This document shows positions 51,929 to 60,645 of a stretch of DNA of 64,000 bases, in pieces. The stretch is from positions 62,001 to 126,000 of the forward strand of contig NZ_PHSU01000015.1 in assembly GCF_002814235.1 (NCBI RefSeq), in the 5' to 3' direction. The notes beneath the pieces were generated by a model. It ran no database searches and had not been told where the DNA came from. It worked only from the letters and a program-made list of their open reading frames with translations. The DNA is from Pseudomonas sp. QS1027. Lineage in GTDB: Bacteria; Pseudomonadota; Gammaproteobacteria; Pseudomonadales; Pseudomonadaceae. Position 1 is the first letter of the stretch; the number at the start of each line of letters is the position of its first letter. A program made the translations under genes and the position numbers.

Positions 51929-53218
51929 ATGAAACTGTTTAGGCCCCTGCTGCAGCGACCGGTGGCGTTGCTGTGGGGAGGGCTGGCGCTCTCGGCGGTC
52001 GGCGATGAACTGTTCGCGATCGCCGTGGCCTGGATGGCGGTGCAGGTCGCCGGCAGCGATGCCAGTTGGCTCGGCGCCTTGCGCGGTGCCGCCGCGTTGG
52101 TGGGGGCGTTGCTGGGTGGTATCTGGGCCGAGCGCTGGGACCATCGACGGACGATGATCGGCGCTGACCTGGTGCGCGCCGGATTTGCCCTGATACCGAT
52201 GCTGGCCTGGGCGTTGGGCTTCATGAGCCTGTGGACCCTGGCGATACCGGTCATGCTGATGATGATCGTCAACTCCCTGTTCGAACCGGCCTTGCGCGCC
52301 AGCCTGCCACGGATTGTCGCGGCGCCGGAGCAGTTGCAGGCGGTCAACGCGCTGTTCGACGCGATCATCCGGGTGGCGCGGGTGATCGGGCCGATGCTGG
52401 CGGCGGCCATCACTCTGCTGATTCCGCTGGAGCAGTTGTTTACCCTCAATAGCCTGACGTTCCTGATCTCGGCCTGGGCGCTGATGAAGCTGGGCAAGGC
52501 CTTGCCGCGTCAACCGGCACAAATGATCAGTCGGCGCGCCGCGTTTGCCGCGGGTTGGCGCAGCCTGGTCGGTCGGCGGCGGATGCAAGTGGTGTATGTG
52601 TGCGCCGGTTTGGGCAACGTCGCCTGGAGCCTGGGGATGTCCATCGGCATGGCGCTGGCGGTGGTCAGGTACGATATCCAGGGCTTTGGCTTCCACGGTT
52701 TTGCGGTCTACGGCCTGATCATGGGGGCTTATGGCGCGGGTAACCTGATCGGCATTTTTGTCGTCGGCAACCTGCAGATCCGTCGCCTGTATGGTGGTTT
52801 CAGCTTCGGTTCGGTGCTCAATGGCCTGGGCATTGCGATCATCGGTGCGGCGGTGCTGTACCTGCCAGCGGAGCATGTTCTGGCCGGCATCATGTCCGGC
52901 GCCGGCCTGGCCGCCCTCGGCGGTCCGGTAATCGACATCTCGTTTATCCTGCTGATTCAAACCACCTTCAGGCAGAGTGAGATTGCCGGTCTGGCCCGGC
53001 TGCGATTTGCCGCGATGGGGGCTTCGATCCTGATTGCCGGCGCGTGCGGCGCGGCCTTGTACGCCCACTTCGAACCGGGAAGCGTCATCGTCGGGAGTGG
53101 GATTCTTGAAGTCATCGCTGGTGTGCTGGTATTGCTCGTGCCCAAGGGTAGCGACCGTGCCGGCGTGAACAGCGATGAATCAAGCCCGGCGCAGTATTGT
53201 CCCCAGCCGCAGGAATAA
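51929..53218 (+). CDS. MFS exporter (EntS/MFS_3 type)
   Basis: 429 residues, 12 membrane segments. Start block LALSAVGDELFAIAVAWMAV and motif GIWAERWDHRRTMIGADLVR are typical of MFS_3, which includes EntS-like siderophore exporters and macrolide efflux pumps. The middle block NALFDAIIRVARVIGPMLAA is strongly conserved in that group. The ATG at 51929 lacks a strong ribosome-binding site. It begins 42 bases after the hybrid kinase stop, so could be co-transcribed. Substrate unknown; no siderophore gene is nearby. Confidence 0.83.
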   Translation: MKLFRPLLQRPVALLWGGLALSAVGDELFAIAVAWMAVQVAGSDASWLGALRGAAALVGALLGGIWAERWDHRRTMIGADLVRAGFALIPMLAWALGFMSLWTLAIPVMLMMIVNSLFEPALRASLPRIVAAPEQLQAVNALFDAIIRVARVIGPMLAAAITLLIPLEQLFTLNSLTFLISAWALMKLGKALPRQPAQMISRRAAFAAGWRSLVGRRRMQVVYVCAGLGNVAWSLGMSIGMALAVVRYDIQGFGFHGFAVYGLIMGAYGAGNLIGIFVVGNLQIRRLYGGFSFGSVLNGLGIAIIGAAVLYLPAEHVLAGIMSGAGLAALGGPVIDISFILLIQTTFRQSEIAGLARLRFAAMGASILIAGACGAALYAHFEPGSVIVGSGILEVIAGVLVLLVPKGSDRAGVNSDESSPAQYCPQPQE

Positions 53219-53262
53219 GCCTCGGGCTGCATCACACCCTATTAACTTCACAGTGAACACCT

Positions 53263-53907
53263 ATGGACGCTGCAAAACCTACCCTGATCCGCGAAACCTT
53301 TCCCGTCGGCCCCTTGCAGTGCAACTGCACCCTGATCGGCGACCCGATCACGAAGAAAGCCATCGTCGTCGACCCGGGCGGCAACCCGGAGCTGATTCTC
53401 GCCCGCCTCGAAGCCCATGGGCTGAAACTGGTCAGCATCATCCATACCCACGCGCACCTGGATCATTTCCTGGCCTCCGGCCAACTCAAGGAAAAAACCG
53501 GCGCGACCCTGCATCTGCACAAGGAAGACCAGTTCCTCTGGGACAACCTGGAAATGCAATGCAACCTGTTCGGCGTGCCTTACGTGCCGGTGCCGCCGCC
53601 GGACCAGTGGCTGGCCGACGATGAAGAACTGGCCTGCGGTTGCGGGGTGGCGCTGCATACCCCGGGACATACCCCGGGCTCCATGAGTTTCTGGTTTGCC
53701 GAGGCTAAACTGCTGATTGCCGGAGACACGCTGTTTCGTCGCGGGATTGGTCGCACCGATCTGTGGGGTGGCGACCAGGCCACCATCGTGCGTTCGATCA
53801 AGCAGCGCCTGTACACCCTGGACGAAGGGGCGACGGTGGTCACCGGGCATGGTCCTGACACTCTCCTGGGCGAGGAAATGCGCGAGAATCCTTTCGTTCG
53901 CGGCTGA
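53263..53907 (+). CDS. Metallo-beta-lactamase-fold hydrolase (glyoxalase II-like, YcbL type)
   Basis: 214 residues. The metal-binding motif THAHLDH is in IIHTHAHLDHFLAS; later ligands are His in HTPGHTPGSMSF, Asp in IAGDTLF and His in VVTGHGPDT. Length and the N-terminal block PLQCNCTLIGDP match short glyoxalase-II paralogues (GloC/YcbL), which hydrolyse S-lactoylglutathione and other thioesters in the cytoplasm. It lacks the C-terminal HAGH domain of full GloB. Probably two metals (Zn/Fe). Confidence 0.88.
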   Translation: MDAAKPTLIRETFPVGPLQCNCTLIGDPITKKAIVVDPGGNPELILARLEAHGLKLVSIIHTHAHLDHFLASGQLKEKTGATLHLHKEDQFLWDNLEMQCNLFGVPYVPVPPPDQWLADDEELACGCGVALHTPGHTPGSMSFWFAEAKLLIAGDTLFRRGIGRTDLWGGDQATIVRSIKQRLYTLDEGATVVTGHGPDTLLGEEMRENPFVRG

Positions 53908-54003
53908 AAAGTTTCATGGAATTTTCGCCATTCGTCATGTTCCAAGGTCCACAGAGGTCTATCTTCAACCTCGATTGCACCAAAATGAGTAGGAGCCTGA
54001 TTC

Positions 54004-54852
54004 ATGTTCACCTCGCGTCGCTTGATTATCCTCGCTACCGCCGTCGCCATCGTGTCCGGTTGCGCGTCGCAAAACCCATATGACAGCCAGGGACAGGCAC
54101 AGCAACCACCCAGCTCCGGGGGCGTGAGCAATACCGTCAAGTACGGCGGTATCGGTGTGCTGGCCGGCGCCGCAGCCGGTGCGTTGATCAACCACAAGAA
54201 CCATGGCCAAGGTGCGATGGTCGGTGGTGCCCTGGCCGGCCTGGCCGGTGCCGGTTACGGCTACTACGCCGACCAGCAGGAAAAGAAACTGCGGGCGAGC
54301 ATGGCCAATACCGGGGTCCAGGTGCAGCGCCAGGGTGATCAGATCAAGTTGATCATGCCGGGCAATATCACCTTCGCCACCGATTCGTCGGATATCTCCC
54401 CCAGCTTCTATCAGCCGCTGAACAACCTGGCCGGCTCGCTGCGCGAATTCAGCCAGAACCAGATCGAGATCGTCGGCTACACCGACAGTACCGGCAGCCG
54501 CCAGCACAACATGGACCTGTCCCAGCGCCGGGCCCAGAGCGTGGCGAGCTACCTGACGTCCCAGGGTGTCAGCGGGGCCAACCTTTCGGCTCGCGGTGCC
54601 GGCCCGGATAACCCGGTGGCCAGCAACGCCGATGTCAACGGTCGGGCGCAGAACCGTCGTGTTGAGGTCAACCTGAAGGCGATTCCCGGCCAGAACTATG
54701 GCCAGCCGCAAGGTCAGCAACAGGGTCAGCCATATCCGCCACAAGTTCAGCCGCAGTATCAGCAACAAGGCCAACCCCAGTATCAGCAGCAAGGTCAGCC
54801 GCAATACCAACAGGGCCAGCAGTATGGCCAGCCGGTGCAGCAGTACCCTTGA
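54004..54852 (+). CDS. OmpA-family outer-membrane lipoprotein with Q/P/Y-rich tail
   Basis: 282 residues. Lipobox IVSGC (mature CASQNPYDSQGQ), a glycine-zipper segment GGIGVLAGAAAGALIN (about 50-90), an OmpA peptidoglycan-binding domain (about 105-225; IEIVGYTDSTGSRQHNM, LSQRRAQSVASYL, GRAQNRRVEV) and an unusual 50-residue tail of QPQYQQQG repeats. It tethers the outer membrane to peptidoglycan. The low-complexity tail is encoded by 24-base tandem repeats and is likely variable in length between strains. It resembles YiaD/OmpA-like lipoproteins. A strong terminator follows. Confidence 0.9.
   Translation: MFTSRRLIILATAVAIVSGCASQNPYDSQGQAQQPPSSGGVSNTVKYGGIGVLAGAAAGALINHKNHGQGAMVGGALAGLAGAGYGYYADQQEKKLRASMANTGVQVQRQGDQIKLIMPGNITFATDSSDISPSFYQPLNNLAGSLREFSQNQIEIVGYTDSTGSRQHNMDLSQRRAQSVASYLTSQGVSGANLSARGAGPDNPVASNADVNGRAQNRRVEVNLKAIPGQNYGQPQGQQQGQPYPPQVQPQYQQQGQPQYQQQGQPQYQQGQQYGQPVQQYP
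54748..54824 (+). repeat. 24-base tandem repeat inside the OmpA lipoprotein gene
   Basis: About three imperfect copies of a unit encoding QPQYQQQG (8 codons). Slippage would change tail length in steps of eight residues without breaking the frame. Confidence 0.75.
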
Positions 54853-54875
54853 TCGCCTGACTGAACCCCAGGCGT

Positions 54876-54913
54876 AAAAAAGCCCGCCCGATCACTGATC
54901 GGGCGGGCTTTTT
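54876..54913. terminator. Bidirectional rho-independent terminator
   Basis: GCCCGCCCGATCA / TGATCGGGCGGGC stem, with A6 on the left and T5 on the right, between the convergent OmpA-lipoprotein and zapG genes. Confidence 0.92.
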
Positions 54914-54932
54914 CATGGTGCGGGAAACCGGC

Positions 54933-55367
54933 TTATTTTTTCAGGCCGTAGTGCTCATCCAGCATGCCGGGCGCATTCGGCGCCTTGGGCGCGTAGTCGC
55001 GCGGCGGCTCCTGGCTGCGCGGTGGCGTCAGGCGTTCCCGTGGGCTCTGTGCCGCATCGGCGTGCAGGGCGGCGAGCAGGCGTTGGCGAGTCAGGTCGTC
55101 GAGGGCCAGGCGGTTGGCGCCCTCGGCGAGATGCTCTTGCACTTCCTGGTAGCTCTGGGTGAGCTTTTTCACCAGGGTCGCGGTGCTGTTGAAGTGGGTG
55201 ACCACTTCGTTCTGATAACTGTCGAAACGTTCCTGGATATCGTCCAACTGACGCTGCGTGCTGCTCGGGGCGGCACTCGGGACCAGACGGGCAACCAGGA
55301 AACCAATGGCGACACCGGCAACCAGGGCAAGAGTCGGCAACAACCAAACTAAGAGCGAGTGTTCCAC
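54933..55367 (-). CDS. zapG: ZapG/YhcB (DUF1043) cell-division and envelope protein
   Basis: 144 residues. One N-terminal membrane segment (LPTLALVAGVAIGFLVARL, residues 9-28), then a coiled coil with STQRQLDDIQERFDSYQNEV and VTHFNSTATLVKKLTQSYQE, then a Pro-rich tail. This matches YhcB, which localises to the division site and couples lipid, peptidoglycan and division processes in Enterobacteria. It is convergent with the OmpA lipoprotein gene and divergent from the alpha/beta hydrolase. Confidence 0.9.
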   Translation of the reverse strand: MEHSLLVWLLPTLALVAGVAIGFLVARLVPSAAPSSTQRQLDDIQERFDSYQNEVVTHFNSTATLVKKLTQSYQEVQEHLAEGANRLALDDLTRQRLLAALHADAAQSPRERLTPPRSQEPPRDYAPKAPNAPGMLDEHYGLKK

Positions 55368-55516
55368 GAGTCCTTCCTCTATAAACGGCTTTGCTTTACG
55401 TTAACGGCTCGGACCTGCGCTGTATACCGCGATCTTAAGGTCGCAGTCATGTCAGGCACAGACTTTTAGCTAGACGAGTCGACCCCTTGAGAGGTCACGG
55501 AGTTCCTTCCTTGCTG

Positions 55517-56146
55517 ATGCGTGAAACCCCTGTATTGATCGATGGCCCTGTCGGCCAACTGGAAGCCTTGTACCTGGACATGCCCGAAGCGCGTGGCCTG
55601 GCGCTGATCTGCCACCCCAATCCGGTGCAGGGCGGCACCATGCTCAACAAGGTCGTCTCGACCCTGCAACGCACCGCTCGCGATGCCGGCCTGATCACCT
55701 TGCGCTTCAATTATCGTGGCGTCGGCGCCAGTGCCGGCAGCCACGACATGGGCCACGGCGAAGTCGATGACGCCCAGGCCGCCGCGCAATGGCTGCTCGA
55801 ACGGCACCCGGACCTGCCCCTGACCCTGTTCGGTTTTTCCTTCGGCGGTTTTGTCGCGGCGAGCCTCGGCGGTCGCCTGGAAGCCCAGGGCCAGAGCTTG
55901 CAGCACCTGTTCCTGGTGGCGGCGGCGGTCATGCGTTTGCAGGCGGTCGACCGTCTGCCGGAAAACTGCCCGCTGACCCTGATCCAGCCGGAAACCGACG
56001 AAGTGATCGATCCGCAGCTTGTCTATGATTGGTCCGCCGCGCTGGAACGCCCCCATGAGCTGCTGAAAGTGGCAGAATGCGGACACTTTTTTCACGGCAA
56101 GCTGACCGATCTCAAGGATCTGATCCTGCCGCGCCTCTCGAATTGA
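55517..56146 (+). CDS. Alpha/beta hydrolase, unknown substrate
   Basis: 209 residues. Core motifs HPNPVQGGTMLNKVV and NYRGVGASAGS, nucleophile elbow GFSFGG (Ser), acid in PETDEVIDP and His in CGHFFHGKL, so the triad looks complete. Short hydrolases of this kind are common in proteobacteria and lack a defined substrate. The start is uncertain: the ATG at 55517 has GGAG 14 bases away, while a TTG at 55511 has it at about 8. It is followed 14 bases later by trpS, so probably co-transcribed. Confidence 0.83.
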   Translation: MRETPVLIDGPVGQLEALYLDMPEARGLALICHPNPVQGGTMLNKVVSTLQRTARDAGLITLRFNYRGVGASAGSHDMGHGEVDDAQAAAQWLLERHPDLPLTLFGFSFGGFVAASLGGRLEAQGQSLQHLFLVAAAVMRLQAVDRLPENCPLTLIQPETDEVIDPQLVYDWSAALERPHELLKVAECGHFFHGKLTDLKDLILPRLSN

Positions 56147-56160
56147 ACAAGCGATCATCC

Positions 56161-57516
56161 ATGACCACACGTACGCGCATCCTCACTGGCATCACCACCA
56201 CGGGCACGCCGCACCTGGGCAACTACGCCGGCGCGATCCGCCCGGCGATCCTCGCCAGCCGTGACAGCAACGCCGATTCGTTCTACTTCCTGGCCGACTA
56301 CCACGCCCTGATCAAGTGCGATGACCCGCTGCGCATCCAGCGCTCGCGCCTGGAAATCGCCGCGACCTGGTTGGCCGGTGGCCTGGATGTGGACCGCGTG
56401 ACCTTCTATCGCCAGTCGGACATTCCGGAAATCCCCGAGCTGACCTGGCTGCTGACCTGCGTCGCGGCCAAGGGCCTGCTCAACCGTGCCCATGCCTACA
56501 AGGCCTCGGTGGACAAGAACGTTGAAGGCGGTGAAGACCCGGATGCCGGGATCACCATGGGCCTGTACAGCTACCCGGTGCTGATGGCTGCTGACATCCT
56601 GATGTTCAACGCCCACCAGGTGCCGGTCGGTCGCGACCAGATCCAGCACGTGGAAATGGCCCGCGACATCGGCCAGCGCTTCAACCACCTGTTCGGCCAG
56701 GGCAAGGAGTTCTTTGTCATGCCCGAAGCGCTGATCGAGGAAAGCGTCGCCACGCTGCCGGGCCTTGATGGCCGGAAAATGTCCAAGAGCTATGACAACA
56801 CCATCCCGTTGTTCAGCAGCGCCAAGGACATGAAGGACGCCATCTCGCGCATCGTCACCGACTCCCGCGCGCCAGGCGAAGCCAAGGACCCGGACAACTC
56901 GCACCTGTTCACCCTGTTCCAGGCGTTTTCCACCCCGGCACAAGCCGCCGAATTCCGTGGCGAGCTGCTGGGCGGGTTGGGTTGGGGCGAAGCCAAGGGC
57001 CGCCTGTTCACCCTGCTGGACAATGACCTGGGCGAGGCCCGCGAGCGTTATCACGAGCTGATCACCCGTCCGTCTGACCTGGAAGATATCCTCCAGGCCG
57101 GGGCGAAGAAAGCCCGCAGCGTCGCCACCCCGTTCCTCGGCGAACTGCGCGAGGCGGTGGGCCTGCGCTCCTTCGTCAACCAGACCCAGGTGACCGCGAG
57201 CAGCAAGAAGAAAGCCGCCAAGGCCGCGCGGTTTGTCAGCTTCCGTGAAGACGACGGCAGTTTCCGCTTCCGCCTGCTGGCCGCCGATGGCGAGCAACTG
57301 CTGCTGTCGCGGAACTTTGCCGATGGCAAGGCCGCCGGCGCGGTGACCAAGCAATTGCAAGCCGGCCAGGCCCTGGATATTCGCAGTGAAGCCGGGCGTT
57401 TCAGCGTCTGGCTGGAAGGCGAATGCGTGGCCGACAGCGCCGAGTTCGCCGACGAAGTGTCACGTGACGCGGCCATCGAGGCATTGCGGGTCGCGCTGAC
57501 CCCGGCACAGGATTGA
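56161..57516 (+). CDS. trpS: Tryptophanyl-tRNA synthetase with C-terminal DUF1508-like domain
   Basis: 451 residues. Class I synthetase charging tRNA-Trp: the HIGH motif appears as TPHLGNY (residues 16-22) and KMSKS in DGRKMSKSYDN (near 203). After about residue 350 comes an extra module with RFVSFREDDGSFRFRLLAAD and a following GEQLLLSRNF, which resembles the YegP/DUF1508 fold, so the protein is about 110 residues longer than short TrpS forms. The ATG at 56161 matches the usual N-terminus. It is likely co-transcribed with the hydrolase upstream. A strong terminator follows. Confidence 0.95.
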   Translation: MTTRTRILTGITTTGTPHLGNYAGAIRPAILASRDSNADSFYFLADYHALIKCDDPLRIQRSRLEIAATWLAGGLDVDRVTFYRQSDIPEIPELTWLLTCVAAKGLLNRAHAYKASVDKNVEGGEDPDAGITMGLYSYPVLMAADILMFNAHQVPVGRDQIQHVEMARDIGQRFNHLFGQGKEFFVMPEALIEESVATLPGLDGRKMSKSYDNTIPLFSSAKDMKDAISRIVTDSRAPGEAKDPDNSHLFTLFQAFSTPAQAAEFRGELLGGLGWGEAKGRLFTLLDNDLGEARERYHELITRPSDLEDILQAGAKKARSVATPFLGELREAVGLRSFVNQTQVTASSKKKAAKAARFVSFREDDGSFRFRLLAADGEQLLLSRNFADGKAAGAVTKQLQAGQALDIRSEAGRFSVWLEGECVADSAEFADEVSRDAAIEALRVALTPAQD

Positions 57517-57554
57517 TTCGAGGCCTTCCCGACCAAGGGTTGATTGCCATTCCC

Positions 57555-57586
57555 ACGGGCCGTCGCTAAAGTGACGGCCCGTTTTT
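57555..57586 (+). terminator. Rho-independent terminator after trpS
   Basis: ACGGGCCGTC / GACGGCCCGT stem with loop and T5, ending 20 bases before the zapE start codon. Confidence 0.9.
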
Positions 57587-57606
57587 GTTACCTTGCTAAC
57601 GAAATT

Positions 57607-58701
57607 ATGACGCCCCTAGAACGATATCAAGCTGATCTGAAACGCCCAGAGTTCTTTCACGACGCGGCCCAGGAAACGGCAGTGCGCCATTTGCAGCGCT
57701 TGTACGACGACCTGATCGCGGCCTCGCAGAACAAGCCGGGCCTGCTCGGCAAACTGTTCGGCAAGAAAGACCAGGCGCCGGTCAAGGGCCTGTATTTCTG
57801 GGGCGGTGTCGGTCGCGGCAAGACCTACCTGGTGGACACCTTCTTCGAAGCGCTGCCGTTCAAGGAAAAGACCCGCACGCACTTCCACCGCTTCATGAAG
57901 CGGGTGCACGAGGAAATGAAGACCCTGACCGGCGAGAAAAACCCGCTGACCCTGATCGCCAAGCGCTTTGCCGCCGAGACCCGGGTGATCTGTTTCGACG
58001 AGTTCTTCGTTTCCGATATCACTGACGCGATGATTCTCGGCACCTTGATGGAAGAGCTGTTCAAGAACGGCGTGACCCTGGTGGCCACCTCGAACATCGT
58101 GCCGGACGGCTTGTACAAGGACGGCCTGCAACGTGCGCGCTTCCTGCCGGCGATTGCCCTGATCAAGCAGAACACCGAGATCGTCAACGTCGACAGCGGC
58201 GTCGACTATCGCCTGCGTCACCTGGAGCAGGCCGAGCTGTTCCACTTCCCGCTGAACGCAGTGGCCGAGGAAAGCCTGCGCAAGAGCTTCCGCGCGCTGA
58301 CGCCGGAATGCACCCAGGCCCTCGAGAACGACGTGCTGATGATCGAGAATCGCGAGATTCGCGCGATCCGTACCTGCGACGACGTGGCCTGGTTCGACTT
58401 CCGCGAACTCTGCGATGGCCCGCGCAGCCAGAACGACTACATCGAACTGGGCAAGATTTTCCATGCCGTGTTGCTTAGCGGTGTCGAGCAGATGAGCGTC
58501 ACCACCGATGATATCGCCCGTCGATTCATCAACATGGTCGACGAATTCTACGACCGCAACGTCAAGCTGATCATCTCGGCGGAAGTCGAACTCAAGGATC
58601 TCTACACCGGCGGGCGATTGAACTTCGAGTTCCAGCGCACCTTGAGCCGCTTGCTGGAAATGCAGTCCCACGAGTTCCTGTCGCGGGCGCACAAGCCTTA
58701 A
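57607..58701 (+). CDS. zapE: Cell-division ATPase ZapE (AFG1 family)
   Basis: 364 residues, normal length. AAA+-like ATPase with Walker A GGVGRGKTYLVD (near residue 66), Walker B RVICFDEFFVSD, LVATSNIVPDGLY and the C-terminal LIISAEVELKDLYTGG. It associates with the division ring and is needed for division under stress in E. coli. The ATG at 57607 begins the conserved MTPLERYQADLKRPEFFHD. No Shine-Dalgarno sequence is visible, and the terminator of trpS ends only 20 bases upstream, so the mRNA leader must be very short or read-through must occur. Confidence 0.93.
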   Translation: MTPLERYQADLKRPEFFHDAAQETAVRHLQRLYDDLIAASQNKPGLLGKLFGKKDQAPVKGLYFWGGVGRGKTYLVDTFFEALPFKEKTRTHFHRFMKRVHEEMKTLTGEKNPLTLIAKRFAAETRVICFDEFFVSDITDAMILGTLMEELFKNGVTLVATSNIVPDGLYKDGLQRARFLPAIALIKQNTEIVNVDSGVDYRLRHLEQAELFHFPLNAVAEESLRKSFRALTPECTQALENDVLMIENREIRAIRTCDDVAWFDFRELCDGPRSQNDYIELGKIFHAVLLSGVEQMSVTTDDIARRFINMVDEFYDRNVKLIISAEVELKDLYTGGRLNFEFQRTLSRLLEMQSHEFLSRAHKP

Positions 58702-58713
58702 GCGCGATCCCCG

Positions 58714-58733
58714 GCGCGGCCCTTGAGCCGCGC
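58714..58733. terminator. GC-rich hairpin between zapE and the MBL gene
   Basis: GCGCGGC-CCTTGA-GCCGCGC, surrounded by an outer CCCC/GGGG pairing, between convergent genes. No T-run; a weak transcript-end structure. Confidence 0.4.
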
Positions 58734-58744
58734 TGTGTTCGGGG

Positions 58745-59530
58745 TTACCCGGCGGAGGGGAAGGTCAAGACTTCTCCATCCTCGGGAATCAGCAGGCGCG
58801 CTTCGACGCCGGCCAGTTGCGCCGCGTCGGCCAGCGAGCGGCGTTTCACCGGGCAATGGCTGAGGGCTTCCAGGTGATTGGCGATCACCAGGCCCGCTGA
58901 CAGCTTTGTGAATTCGACGACCTCTTCAACCCCCATGATGATGTCCCCACCCAGATCGAATCGCGCGCCGCCCGCCGGTACGACGGACAGTTGTGGCCGA
59001 TGCTCGGCGATGAATGCCTTGACGGTCGGGGTGAGCAGGGTATCGCCACTCAGGAAGAGACTGGGCTCGCCCGGCATTTCAATCAGATAACCCACCCCGT
59101 GTTCCATCAGCTTGCCCACCAGTCCCAGGCCGTGGGTGCAGCGCACCGTGCGGATCTGACCGTCGAGGAAAGGGCTGGGCTGTTCGTGGTCGCCGGGCAA
59201 CGGCTGTACGTTCAGGTCGTGGGTGGCCAGATAGGCCGCGTCGTGGGGCGTGCAGATCACCGGCGTGCCGGTGTCGCGCAGCCATTTTTTCGCGGCGCGA
59301 TCGAGGTGGTCGAAGTGACCTTTCTGGCAATGGGTGATCAGGCAATGGGTGACCGACTGGAGTGCCTCGGTGGCCGATACCGGCAATTCGACCAGCGGGT
59401 TGCGGTTCCTGGCGCGGAATACGCGCAAGGGTGGCAGGGCGTTTTTGCGCGCCAGCATCGGGTCGACCAAAATACGATGACGGCCGAACTCCAGGATAAT
59501 CGTCGCATTGCGTAGCTGATGGATGTGCAT
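58745..59530 (-). CDS. Metallo-beta-lactamase-fold hydrolase (UlaG-like) with atypical metal motif
   Basis: 261 residues. It starts MHIHQLRNATIILEFGRHRI and has a beta-lactamase-fold layout. The first metal motif reads THCQKGHFDHLD, that is, T-H followed by four residues before HFDH, rather than the usual HxHxDH. Later His in CTHGLG and Asp in LSGDTLL are as in UlaG-type lactonases and phosphodiesterases. The ATG at 59530 has AGAGG seven bases upstream. It is divergent from an AraC/GlxA-type regulator with about 70 bases between, suggesting it is a target of that regulator. Substrate unknown. Confidence 0.82.
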   Translation of the reverse strand: MHIHQLRNATIILEFGRHRILVDPMLARKNALPPLRVFRARNRNPLVELPVSATEALQSVTHCLITHCQKGHFDHLDRAAKKWLRDTGTPVICTPHDAAYLATHDLNVQPLPGDHEQPSPFLDGQIRTVRCTHGLGLVGKLMEHGVGYLIEMPGEPSLFLSGDTLLTPTVKAFIAEHRPQLSVVPAGGARFDLGGDIIMGVEEVVEFTKLSAGLVIANHLEALSHCPVKRRSLADAAQLAGVEARLLIPEDGEVLTFPSAG

Positions 59531-59601
59531 GCTCATACCTCTGGGAAGAGGTTGCATTGTGTTCGACCGGGCGCTCACGCAGAATGGCAGGATTGGACAT
59601 A

Positions 59602-60588
59602 ATGGATTCTGTTTCTGCCATGAGCCGGCCTCTTCGAATTGGATTGCTGCTGTACCCGGGTTGCATACCGTCGGGGCTGCTGTCCTTTGCCGATCTTTTG
59701 TATGCCGCCAACCGTCGCGCTTCGCAGACGCTCTTCGAAACCCTGTTTGTCGCCTTGCAGGCAGGCCCGGTGGTGTGTGCTGGTGGTGTGTCGTTGCAGG
59801 TGTCCCAGGCCTTGTCAGAGGTGGACGTTGATGCGCTGCTGATTGCCGGCTTCTGGGCCGAGTCTTCCCGGCAGGTCGAGAAGGTCGTAAGCGATAACAA
59901 CGCTTTGGTGTTGGCCTTGGCGGCTTGTCCGAAGCGGGTGCAGTTGTGGAGTTATTGCACCGGTGTCTGCCTCATCGCTGCGAGCGGGCGGCTGGAGGGG
60001 CAGGCGGCAACGGTGACCTGGTGGTTGGCGGGTGCCATGGCCCGGCGTTATCCCAAGGTGAACTGGCAGAGCCAGCGTCACTGGGTGATCAATCCGTCGA
60101 CCGCGACGGCTTCCGGGGTGACTGGCTATTTGCCGATTGCCCAGGCGTTGATCGAGCAGGCGATCGGTCAGGAGATGTTTCACGATCTGGCCAAATTGAT
60201 GGTGCTGGCGCGTCCGGTCCAGGCGCATCCGGCCTTTGCGGCGATGAGCCTGATCGAGCAATCGAGTTCGTTGTTGCGGCAGTTGCACCGCTGTGTCGAG
60301 GACTCGCCGGCGGAGCAGATCACTGTGCAGCGGCTGGCGGAGCAGTTGGGGTTGTCGCCACGCACGTTGGCGCGCAGGGTGAGTGCTGAAACGGGCGTTG
60401 CCGTGGCGGCTTATGCCCGTTGTATCAAGCTCAACCAGGTCAGTGAGCGGCTGATGCTGACGTCTACGGCGGTCAACACTATCAGTGCCGACCTGGGTTT
60501 CAGCAGTGATTCGAACCTGCGTCGGATGTTCAAGGAGCTGACCGATTTGACTCCGCTTGAGTATCGGCAGCAGTTTGGGCGGCGTTGA
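59602..60588 (+). CDS. GlxA-type transcriptional regulator (DJ-1/PfpI-like domain plus AraC HTH)
   Basis: 328 residues. The N-terminal DJ-1/PfpI-like domain (about 10-190) contains SYCTGVCLIAASG, with a Cys at the nucleophile-elbow position. The C-terminal AraC HTH pair is LAEQLGLSPRTLARRVSAE and NTISADLGFSSDSNLRRMFK. Such regulators often control use of nitrogenous compounds such as arginine, choline or glycine betaine. It is divergent from the MBL gene and convergent with the asparaginase. The start is uncertain between 59602 and 59620. Confidence 0.87.
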   Translation: MDSVSAMSRPLRIGLLLYPGCIPSGLLSFADLLYAANRRASQTLFETLFVALQAGPVVCAGGVSLQVSQALSEVDVDALLIAGFWAESSRQVEKVVSDNNALVLALAACPKRVQLWSYCTGVCLIAASGRLEGQAATVTWWLAGAMARRYPKVNWQSQRHWVINPSTATASGVTGYLPIAQALIEQAIGQEMFHDLAKLMVLARPVQAHPAFAAMSLIEQSSSLLRQLHRCVEDSPAEQITVQRLAEQLGLSPRTLARRVSAETGVAVAAYARCIKLNQVSERLMLTSTAVNTISADLGFSSDSNLRRMFKELTDLTPLEYRQQFGRR

Positions 60589-60645
60589 GGGATACGCAGT
60601 GTGGCGTGCCGACGAAGCTTTCGGCGTTCTTGACTCCGACAGGGC

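Noticed and set aside
50036..53068. A 1010-codon open frame on the minus strand opposite the hybrid kinase and MFS genes
   Set aside because: It is antisense to clearly coding domains; the sequence is rich in Arg/Gln/His without domains, as expected of a high-GC shadow frame.
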